Source: Borrelia sp. P9F1 (lineage in GTDB: Bacteria > Spirochaetota > Spirochaetia > Borreliales > Borreliaceae). Taken from it: DNA of 64,000 nucleotides. The stretch lies in the NCBI RefSeq assembly GCF_030436115.1, contig NZ_CP129407.1:652502-716501 (forward strand). Direction: 5' to 3'. Made by a program: the position numbers and the translations under genes. Positions 57,999 through 64,000 of this stretch are shown piece by piece. Position 1 is the stretch's first letter, and each line of letters opens with the position of its first letter. The notes beneath the pieces were generated by a model. It made no database searches and was not told where the DNA came from. It was given only the letters and a program-made list of their open reading frames with translations.

Positions 57999-58427
57999 GT
58001 GTTTTGTGTATTTTTTGTCTTAATTTTTTTATCTTGTGTAGAGCATGTCTACGATAAGGAAATCGTAGTCGGTGGTGTTAAGTTTTGTGTTAAGCTTGCT
58101 TTTGATGATTTTAGTAGAGCTAAGGGCTATATGGGGACTAGAGTTGTAAATAAAAACAATGGTATCCTTTTTATGTTTAATAAAGAGAGAAATTTATCTT
58201 TTTGGATGAAGAACACTCCCGTGCCGCTTGAGATTGCTTATATTAATTCTGGAGGCGTTATTAAGGAAATCTACAGCCTAGTTCCGTTTTCAGAGAAAAG
58301 TGTGAGATCTAAGCATATGGTTAAATATGCCCTTGAGGTCCCAGAGGGCTCTTTTGCTAAATTTGATATTAAAGTAGGAGACAAGGTTAAATTCAATTTT
58401 GATATTAATTCTATAAGGGTAGAATAA
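57999..58427 (+). CDS. DUF192-family lipoprotein
   Basis: 142 residues. The start FCVFFVLIFLSC is a lipobox, so C13 is probably lipidated. The mature domain fits the DUF192 family: RAKGYMGTRVVNKNNGILFMF, then WMKNTPVPLEIAYIN and GDKVKFNF, a small beta fold of unknown function often fused or adjacent to envelope proteins. The best start is a GTG at 57999 directly after the previous gene; no ATG is available before the hydrophobic stretch. Its stop meets that of the convergent lipoprotein gene at 58428 with no gap. Confidence 0.8.
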   Translation: MFCVFFVLIFLSCVEHVYDKEIVVGGVKFCVKLAFDDFSRAKGYMGTRVVNKNNGILFMFNKERNLSFWMKNTPVPLEIAYINSGGVIKEIYSLVPFSEKSVRSKHMVKYALEVPEGSFAKFDIKVGDKVKFNFDINSIRVE

Positions 58428-59069
58428 TTACCTAGCCTTTATTTCTTGAAGTTCTTCTTCGATAGTATTATCCCTCATACCGTCTTTTTTGGTCTTTTCT
58501 TGTAAGTAGCTATCAGGTTCATCTTTGATATTGCCAAGGCTTGAATCGTCGGATTTTATTACCTTCTTAAAAATGGATATTGTTGTCGCAACTTCTTCAA
58601 AGACATCAAGTAAAAAAATTTCTTTTGCGTTTTCGTCGGCTTTCACGGTGTATACCAGAGAGCTGTTCCCCCTCTCAGAGTCGTTAATAAGTTCCCATGA
58701 TCCAAAAATTCGGTTATTATGGCTATCACTCATCAAAGATTCCGATATTTCGTTGATTCTGTTTGAATTCACATCAAATGTTTCAACAACTCCAAATATT
58801 TCTCTTATTTTTGAATTTTGATATGAATTCAACTTTGACCTAATTATTATCTCTACTGTTGCATCATGTGAAGGCTTTAATATAACAAAATCACCTTCCT
58901 TATCTATCCTGTACTCGATTTTATTATTATCAAGTATTTTTTTTATTCTCTTATCGTATATTATGTTCTTATCCTTACAACTCACAAGTATTAAAATAAC
59001 AAAAATTATGGTATATTTTAGGACATTGGTGCTTGAGATGCTTGTTTTTAACATTCTAGTGCTTGCCAT
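58428..59069 (-). CDS. Lipoprotein of unknown function
   Basis: 213 residues with a lipobox VILILVSC about residues 24-31, so a lipidated envelope protein. The mature part begins KDKNIIYDKRIKKIL and continues with an acidic/helical domain; the end is Lys/Glu-rich (DGMRDNTIEEELQEIKAR). Starts at Met1 (59069) or Met6 (59054) are possible; no good ribosome-binding site is seen. It faces the DUF192 gene tail to tail and is divergent from the glycosyltransferase-like gene. Unknown role. Confidence 0.75.
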   Translation of the reverse strand: MASTRMLKTSISSTNVLKYTIIFVILILVSCKDKNIIYDKRIKKILDNNKIEYRIDKEGDFVILKPSHDATVEIIIRSKLNSYQNSKIREIFGVVETFDVNSNRINEISESLMSDSHNNRIFGSWELINDSERGNSSLVYTVKADENAKEIFLLDVFEEVATTISIFKKVIKSDDSSLGNIKDEPDSYLQEKTKKDGMRDNTIEEELQEIKAR

Positions 59070-59112
59070 GTGACCATTATAGTTTAATTGTAGGGATTTT
59101 TGAAGTAGGTCT

Positions 59113-60072
59113 ATGTATTTTAAAAATAGTGACTATTCTTATACGGTTGTTAAATCTAGGAGTAATTATGTACAAAGATCTACTTTTGGGATTTCTTTTG
59201 TGATTTTAAATAGAGGTACAAAAATTTTCAGGGAGGATTTATTTGAGTTCCTCTCCAATTTTGATTTCATAAGAGAAATTATTTCTATTGAAAGACAGAG
59301 TAACAGAGTTTCTCTCCAGCTTATTTCAGATACCTATAACAAATTGAAATTTATCTTGATTTCTGATGATTTAAATTCAGGAGAGAAAGTTAACTTGGCG
59401 ATGAAGGAATCCATCTGTAGTTTTGTTTTTGTTTTGCAAAGTGACATGTATTTATTAAATCCTTTTTGGATTCCTAACATATTCAATGAGATAGTTAAAA
59501 AGAATGTACTTCTTGTTGGCGGGGAATTTTTTGATAAAGAAGAAGAGATTGTTCCCTCAGTTTTCCTTCCCACTATTGATAAGCATCAAAAATTGAAGGT
59601 TATTTTAGTAAATTCTGAGAAGGATTATGAGAAGACTTTAATTACTATGGACTATTGTGGTCTTTACTCTAGGGAAAAGTTTATCCAGTTGGGGGGTTTT
59701 GATAGGAGAATTAAGAATGAATATTTTCAAAGGCTAGATTTTGGACTTAGAGCTATTTATTTCGGGGAAAGTATTTTTATTTACAGGAAACTTCGTATAC
59801 AGTATACTGCTATCAATTTTCCAGAAGATTTAACAAAGAATAGAAGTTTTTTGATTTTTTTGCTTAAAAATCACGTCCCAATTTTTATTGGAAATGGAAT
59901 TAAATTTTCGTTTTTAAGATTTTTTACGGTCTGTTTAAGATATGGCATTAATCCTTTGAAGTTTAGCAGGGAATTTAAAGAGATAAGGAATGAAACCATT
60001 AAAAACAGCTTAAGGTTTAAAGGTGACTTAAAGAGTGCAATTGAACTTTGGGAAAGTAATATTATTTATTAA
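59113..60072 (+). CDS. Family 2 glycosyltransferase-like protein
   Basis: A 319-residue protein with a GT-A-like core: TFGISFVILNRGTK at 24-37, LAMKESICSFVFVLQSDMYLLNP (the DxD region reads SDM), and the acceptor-like FIQLGGFDRRIKNE near residue 197. It lacks a clear membrane helix. It may add a sugar to a lipid or envelope component. Nearby genes encode an amidase, a GerMN protein and FlaA. It overlaps the amidase gene by 38 nt, so they are co-expressed. Call at superfamily level only. Confidence 0.7.
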   Translation: MYFKNSDYSYTVVKSRSNYVQRSTFGISFVILNRGTKIFREDLFEFLSNFDFIREIISIERQSNRVSLQLISDTYNKLKFILISDDLNSGEKVNLAMKESICSFVFVLQSDMYLLNPFWIPNIFNEIVKKNVLLVGGEFFDKEEEIVPSVFLPTIDKHQKLKVILVNSEKDYEKTLITMDYCGLYSREKFIQLGGFDRRIKNEYFQRLDFGLRAIYFGESIFIYRKLRIQYTAINFPEDLTKNRSFLIFLLKNHVPIFIGNGIKFSFLRFFTVCLRYGINPLKFSREFKEIRNETIKNSLRFKGDLKSAIELWESNIIY

Positions 60073-61060
60073 CTTGATTTTTGTATGCATGTTTGTAGAA
60101 GCGCAAGAATTTGTTTACACTAACATACTTGATGCACTTGATGAGAGAGTCTTTAGACTTAATTTTAATGTCGAAAGTGATATTTTGACTGTTAAGCATG
60201 AAAAGGGACATCTTAAATTTAAAATAGGATTTGAATATTGTCTTTCGTCCACTGGTTACTATATTCATGTTGATCCTATACTTTTAAGGGAAGGGGAGAT
60301 TTTAATAACCAAAAGGGCGTTGAGGCAGCTTGAAAATTATTTTAAGTCCATGAAAAGTTATAGTAAGCCAAGAATAACGTCGATAGTTATTGATCCTGGT
60401 CATGGCGGGCATGACAGGGGAGCTGTTGTTACGCATAAGATAGATGGGAATGATGTTACTCTTCTGGAGAAGGACTTTGCATTAATTTATTCTATACATC
60501 TGTATAAAATTTTAAGCAATTATTTTCTAGATAGGACTATTTTGTTAACTCGTGTTGATGATATTTTTATACCACTGAGGGATAGGGCTGAATTTGCAAA
60601 TGCAATTAAACCAGATTTTCCAAATAACGTAATCTTTTTGTCCATACATGCAAATAATGCCCCAAATCCTGTTGCTAGAGGGATTGAGTTTTGGTATCTT
60701 CCTGAAAATTCAAAAAGAGAAGTTGTGAAAAATTTTAAAGGATATGATATTAAGGGTAATAGGTACCTGAGAGAACTTAATGATATACTTGATGTTAAGT
60801 ATAAATATGAGTCAAAAAAATTAGCCGAGATTTTATATGAAACCTTTGTCGCTGCTGTAGATGAAACCAAGGTACGCTCAATTAGGGAGGAGCAGTGGTT
60901 TGTTATAAAAAATAGTAGTATGCCTGCCGTGTTAATTGAGATTGGATTTTTATCTAATATTTCTGACGCGAGTTTAATTTTGAATTACAATTACATGAGT
61001 AAGGTGAATATGCTGATACTTAAGTCTTTAGTTAAGTTTATTAAATTTTATGAGAAGTAG
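60035..61060 (+). CDS. N-acetylmuramoyl-L-alanine amidase (Amidase_3)
   Basis: Hydrolyses the MurNAc-peptide bond of peptidoglycan. A signal peptide (about 8-23, ending FVEAQ) is followed by an uncharacterised N-domain and then the zinc amidase: VIDPGHGGHD, the LLEKDFAL glutamate, LSIHANN, and ending LIEIGFLSN with the catalytic glutamate. There is a short insertion for a helix that in E. coli AmiC-type enzymes controls activity. The first codon is uncertain: GTG at 60035 or TTG at 60041, both inside the preceding gene. It is the second amidase in this window, without LysM modules. Its neighbours suggest action near the flagella. Confidence 0.88.
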   Translation: MQLNFGKVILFINLIFVCMFVEAQEFVYTNILDALDERVFRLNFNVESDILTVKHEKGHLKFKIGFEYCLSSTGYYIHVDPILLREGEILITKRALRQLENYFKSMKSYSKPRITSIVIDPGHGGHDRGAVVTHKIDGNDVTLLEKDFALIYSIHLYKILSNYFLDRTILLTRVDDIFIPLRDRAEFANAIKPDFPNNVIFLSIHANNAPNPVARGIEFWYLPENSKREVVKNFKGYDIKGNRYLRELNDILDVKYKYESKKLAEILYETFVAAVDETKVRSIREEQWFVIKNSSMPAVLIEIGFLSNISDASLILNYNYMSKVNMLILKSLVKFIKFYEK

Positions 61061-61652
61061 TTTGTTGAGTATATTTGTGAGGTGTAGGTTTTTTTGTTTC
61101 AGACGTCTTGATGCTGGGGGAGGGGGGTATTTAATTGGGGCGCTTTGTGTACTTTTGTTTTTAAGTTTTTTTTATTCTTCGTGTGTGATTTTTTTAAATT
61201 ATGATAATATTTTTTCTAGGAAGGTTTTTTATTTTTATTCTGAGCGTGAGTTGGTTTCTGACTTAAGGTATTTAAAGGAAAGGCAGACTCTTAAGGAAAA
61301 TTTGGATTTCTTGGTTAAGGATTTTCTGTTGGGTAGTAGTGAGGGGTTTTCTTTGCTATTGGACACAAGGAAGGCCAAGTTTTTGTACTCTTTCATGAGT
61401 AATGGTATATATTTTGTAAATATATCGAGAGAGTTTTATGATTCTTCGGGTAATGTTGGTCATCATGGGTCTGGTGGGCTTGGGATGAGTTTATTTATTA
61501 AATCTTTAGAAGAAACAATTAATTTTAACTACCCTGGTTGTGTGAGGGAGCTTGTCGTTTTCGTTGAAGGGTCTGTTTTAGATGGTGGGAGCGATAGTTT
61601 TTCAGGCATCGGGTATCTTGTTAAGAGGCAAATTAAAAAAAGGAAGATTTGA
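61050..61652 (+). CDS. GerMN-domain membrane protein
   Basis: 200 residues. An N-terminal membrane anchor (about 28-50) places the rest in the periplasm. The GerMN pattern is present: KENLDFLVKDFLLG, later SLEETINFNYPGCVRELVVFVEG. GerMN domains are known from spore-germination proteins and are paired with amidases in other bacteria, so it may regulate the adjacent amidase. It overlaps the amidase gene by 11 nt, evidence for coupled expression. The stop directly abuts the leader of flaA. Confidence 0.78.
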   Translation: MRSSLLSIFVRCRFFCFRRLDAGGGGYLIGALCVLLFLSFFYSSCVIFLNYDNIFSRKVFYFYSERELVSDLRYLKERQTLKENLDFLVKDFLLGSSEGFSLLLDTRKAKFLYSFMSNGIYFVNISREFYDSSGNVGHHGSGGLGMSLFIKSLEETINFNYPGCVRELVVFVEGSVLDGGSDSFSGIGYLVKRQIKKRKI

Positions 61653-61679
61653 GTGCTTTTTAGGGAAGGAGTTGTGTAT

Positions 61680-62711
61680 ATGGCGAAATTGAAAGCTGTT
61701 TTTGTTTTATTGTTTTTTATGTTGTTTAGTCCTGTTTTTGGGCAGGAAGCTGCTGATGAGGCGGGCGGTGGAGGCCAGAAGGGTGATCTTGGTGTGTTGG
61801 TTCTTGATTTTACAGAACTTGAGAAAGATCCAAGCTCAACTAAACTGGATCTTGCAAACTATGTTGATTATGTTTATTCTGGGGCTTCAGGCATCGTTAA
61901 ACCAGAGGATATGGTTGTAGACCTTGGAATAAATAATTGGAGTGTGCTTTTGACCCCTTCGGCAAGAATGCAGTCTTATGTGAGAAATTCTCTTGTAGCG
62001 CCAGCTGTTGTTAAGAGTGATTCTAGGAGATATGCAGGCGATACAGTGTTGGGGGTGAGGGTATTATTTCCTAGTCATTCTCAGTCTTCCGCTATGGTTT
62101 TACCCCCATTTAAGATTCCCTTTTATTCTGGAGAAGATGGAAACCAGTTCTTGGGCAAAGGAGTTATTGACAATGTCAAGACTATGAAAGAAGTTAAGGT
62201 AACTGTGTATAGTTTGGGTTATGAGGTAGACCTTGAAGTTTTATTTGAAGATATGAATGGTATGGAATATGCCTATCCCTTGGGTACCTTGAAGTTTAAA
62301 GGTTGGGCTGATTTGGTGTGGTCAAACCCTACTTATCTTCCAAACATGAACTCTAGAATAGTTAGAGATGATATTCCCAATTATCCTATCGCTTCAAGTA
62401 AAATGAGATTTAAGGCCTTTAGGGTATCGAAGTCACATAGTTCAAGGAATCAGAATTTTATTTTTTATGTTAAAGATGTAAGGGTTCTTTATGATAAGTT
62501 GAATGTTTCTTTGGATTCTGATATTGATAATGAATCTGTGTTTAAGGTTTATGAAGAGCAGGGGGCGGAATCTCTTAGAAAGTTAAAAGCACAGGAAACT
62601 TTTAAAAGAGTTTTAAGAATTAGGGAAAATGTCTCAATGCCGGAAGGTTCTTTTCAAGATTTTTTAGAAAAGGATACTAAAAAGAACGAGTCAGTCACTC
62701 AAGCAAAATAG
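61680..62711 (+). CDS. flaA: Flagellar filament outer layer protein FlaA
   Basis: The sheath-like outer-layer protein of spirochete periplasmic flagella. The signal peptide ends FSPVFG and the mature protein starts QEAADEA. The 343 residues match FlaA of Borrelia. AAGGAG 8 nt before the ATG at 61680 sets the start; the upstream frame to 61653 belongs to the previous gene's end. It is followed by cheA after 61 nt that form two competing hairpins. In B. burgdorferi flaA is transcribed with cheA2, cheW3, cheX and cheY3, which fits here. Confidence 0.94.
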   Translation: MAKLKAVFVLLFFMLFSPVFGQEAADEAGGGGQKGDLGVLVLDFTELEKDPSSTKLDLANYVDYVYSGASGIVKPEDMVVDLGINNWSVLLTPSARMQSYVRNSLVAPAVVKSDSRRYAGDTVLGVRVLFPSHSQSSAMVLPPFKIPFYSGEDGNQFLGKGVIDNVKTMKEVKVTVYSLGYEVDLEVLFEDMNGMEYAYPLGTLKFKGWADLVWSNPTYLPNMNSRIVRDDIPNYPIASSKMRFKAFRVSKSHSSRNQNFIFYVKDVRVLYDKLNVSLDSDIDNESVFKVYEEQGAESLRKLKAQETFKRVLRIRENVSMPEGSFQDFLEKDTKKNESVTQAK

Positions 62712-62715
62712 ATTT

Positions 62716-62759
62716 GATTAGGGACTAGTCTGAAGATTAGTCCCTAATCTTCAGACTAG
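62716..62759 (+). promoter_or_regulatory. Two mutually exclusive RNA hairpins between flaA and cheA
   Basis: Hairpin A: 62716-62730 with 62735-62749, 12 perfect pairs (GATTAGGGACTA/TAGTCCCTAATC) extending to about 15 with one G-T. Hairpin B: 62725-62740 with 62744-62759, 16 perfect pairs with a 3-nt loop. They share 62725-62749, so only one can form. No T tract follows, so neither is a normal terminator. Hairpin B ends 13 nt before the cheA ATG. Confidence 0.75.
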
Positions 62760-62772
62760 GGAAAATAGGCCG

Positions 62773-64000
62773 ATGCTGGATGCAGAAAACGAAGAGCTTT
62801 TGGGGATTTTTTTTGAAGAAGCTCAAAATCTTGTAGATACCCTTGAAGAAAATATTATGTCATTAGAGGACGATCCCAATAACTCGGGGACTATTGATGA
62901 GATATTTAGGGCAGCACACACTCTTAAGGGTAGCTCGGCTTCAGTTGATATGATGGAACTTTCAGGGTTTACTCATGTTGTTGAGGATGTGTTTGATGCT
63001 ATTAGAGGTAATGGGTTAAAGATTTGTCATGAGCTTGTTGATTTGCTTTTAAATTCACTTGATATTGTAAAAAGTATGTTGGACGCACGCCTTAATGGAA
63101 GCGTTTATTTGGAAGATGTGAGTGAGCTTAAAGGGAAGTTAATGGGATTTTTGGGCAAAAGTGACCAAAAAATATCTATGATTTCTTTAGGGGAATCAGT
63201 TGGTGATAGATTTTTGCTTTCATCTTTCGACCTTCATGACATACGTGAAAGCTTGGGGCTTGGGCAGAAAGTTTTAAGGGTTAGTATTAATTTTAATAAA
63301 GACAATCCTATGGCAACTATTTCTGGAATACAAATGTTTCAAGCTTTAAAAGATTTGTCTCCAGTCCTTCATACAGTTCCTAGTTATGAGCAAATTGTTG
63401 CCGATGAGTATCTACCTAGAGTGGATTATTACTTAATATATTCAGATATCGGCAATGTGGAGAAAAAGATAAATATATCCGATGTCGTTTCAAATTATAC
63501 AATTGAAGAACTTGATATTGAGGATGAATTGGAAAGGGCAGAGGCAAGAGAGAGGGATGTTATTCGGCCTAACCTTTTATATGGGGATGAAGTTCAACTT
63601 TCTAGTGCTGAGCTTGTAAGCTTAAGGGCTCGTATTGGGGCTGCTAAATTATTTGAAGTGAAATTGAATTTTAATAAAGACAATCCCATGGCAACGATTT
63701 CTGGAATGCAGATGATGCAAGCGTTAAAAAGCTTGGGAGAGGTTTATAAGTCCATTCCTGATAATGTTGAGTTATTGGCAGATAAGTTTTTTGATGTCGT
63801 TGTGTACTATTTAGTGACAGATACTTCGACAGATAGCATTACTAGAAAGGTAAATTTGGAAGATGTTGTTGTTAGCTTTGAGATTAGGGAGGTCAACTTA
63901 GAGGATGTTAAGGACTCGGGTTTAGATACTGAGACAGATGAGGCATCTACTAAGCATTTTAAGAAGGGTTCTCCTTTAAATGTTAATTTAATTAGAATTG
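62773..64000 (+). CDS. cheA: Chemotaxis histidine kinase CheA, 3' end outside the window
   Basis: Autophosphorylates and passes phosphate to CheY to steer swimming. 409 codons are visible. The HPt domain carries the phospho-histidine H49 in AAHTLKGSSASVDM. Then comes a long P2-like region holding two tandem copies of a module that begins FNKDNPMATISG, 126 residues apart, with near-identical DNA at 63289 and 63667. The dimer, kinase and CheW domains must lie beyond 64000. Borrelia CheA2 is longer than E. coli CheA, which this duplication may explain. It is downstream of flaA in the usual Borrelia order. Confidence 0.93.
   Translation, partial: MLDAENEELLGIFFEEAQNLVDTLEENIMSLEDDPNNSGTIDEIFRAAHTLKGSSASVDMMELSGFTHVVEDVFDAIRGNGLKICHELVDLLLNSLDIVKSMLDARLNGSVYLEDVSELKGKLMGFLGKSDQKISMISLGESVGDRFLLSSFDLHDIRESLGLGQKVLRVSINFNKDNPMATISGIQMFQALKDLSPVLHTVPSYEQIVADEYLPRVDYYLIYSDIGNVEKKINISDVVSNYTIEELDIEDELERAEARERDVIRPNLLYGDEVQLSSAELVSLRARIGAAKLFEVKLNFNKDNPMATISGMQMMQALKSLGEVYKSIPDNVELLADKFFDVVVYYLVTDTSTDSITRKVNLEDVVVSFEIREVNLEDVKDSGLDTETDEASTKHFKKGSPLNVNLIRI
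63289..63730 (+). repeat. Duplicated module within cheA
   Basis: About 63 bp starting AATTTTAATAAAGACAATCC at 63289 recur at 63667 with few changes, in the same frame and 378 bp (126 codons) apart. Confidence 0.85.

Overview
The window is AT-rich, densely packed bacterial chromosome with almost no non-coding DNA. Gene content and order point to a Borrelia-type spirochete (Lyme or relapsing-fever group). The evidence is a class I (archaeal-type) lysyl-tRNA synthetase, a BosR-like Fur-family regulator, flaA directly followed by a long cheA, recC-recB-recD behind pncB, tandem nhaC genes, potABCD, and a mevalonate/glycolysis-style minimal metabolism with fructose and glucose PTS genes. From memory this is the order of the B. 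burgdorferi chromosome from about BB0615 (rpsD) to BB0669 (cheA). GroEL differs at many positions from the B. burgdorferi sequence I remember, so a relapsing-fever-group species is my inference. No species call can be proved here. I see no mobile elements, CRISPR arrays, rRNA genes or plasmid-type genes.

Layout. 1-2.1 kb (minus): the 3'-truncated rpsD, the initiator tRNA gene just upstream of it, and a GNAT/cation-diffusion-facilitator fusion. 2.2-6.3 kb: a small unknown protein, cytidine deaminase, a DHH phosphoesterase, an exported NagZ-like glycosidase and a CAU tRNA. 6.3-14.5 kb: a DJ-1/PfpI protein, the coupled pair mfd-ackA, and an exported protein plus a five-LysM cell-wall amidase. 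14.6-20.3 kb: tRNA-Asn, RNase M5, an M18 aminopeptidase, a lipoprotein, divergent fruA/fruK and tRNA-Asp. 20.3-30.3 kb: the pncB-recC-recB-recD run. 30.5-34.8 kb: zwf and two nhaC paralogs. 34.9-39.5 kb: potABCD (spermidine/putrescine uptake) and rbgA. 39.7-45.3 kb: nanE-ptsG, then the bosR-lipase pair and a large unknown protein. 45.5-52.9 kb: groEL, a small protein, yajC-secD-secF, an unknown protein and a HemW relative that has lost its Fe-S cysteines. 52.9-57.1 kb: rpiA, gpmA, class I LysRS and era. 57.2-64 kb: a run of small envelope proteins, a glycosyltransferase-like protein, an amidase, a GerMN protein, flaA and the start of cheA.

How the genes fit together. Carbon enters through PtsG and FruA/FruK and is handled by glycolysis (gpmA), the oxidative branch (zwf) and rpiA, with acetate kinase nearby. 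Polyamines enter by PotABCD, and sodium/proton balance is served by NhaC. Cell-wall turnover is represented twice: the LysM amidase, and the amidase/GerMN pair beside flaA. The second location makes sense for an organism whose flagella run inside the periplasm.

The most interesting non-coding signals are two strong, mutually exclusive hairpins between flaA and cheA, a 5' hairpin that would hide the ribosome-binding site of rpiA, and a pseudoknot-capable stretch before nhaC. Several genes (the LysM amidase, nanE, RNase M5) have ribosome-binding-site or frame geometry that points to non-AUG, possibly ATT, start codons. I did not find a clear, wholly new multi-gene system.
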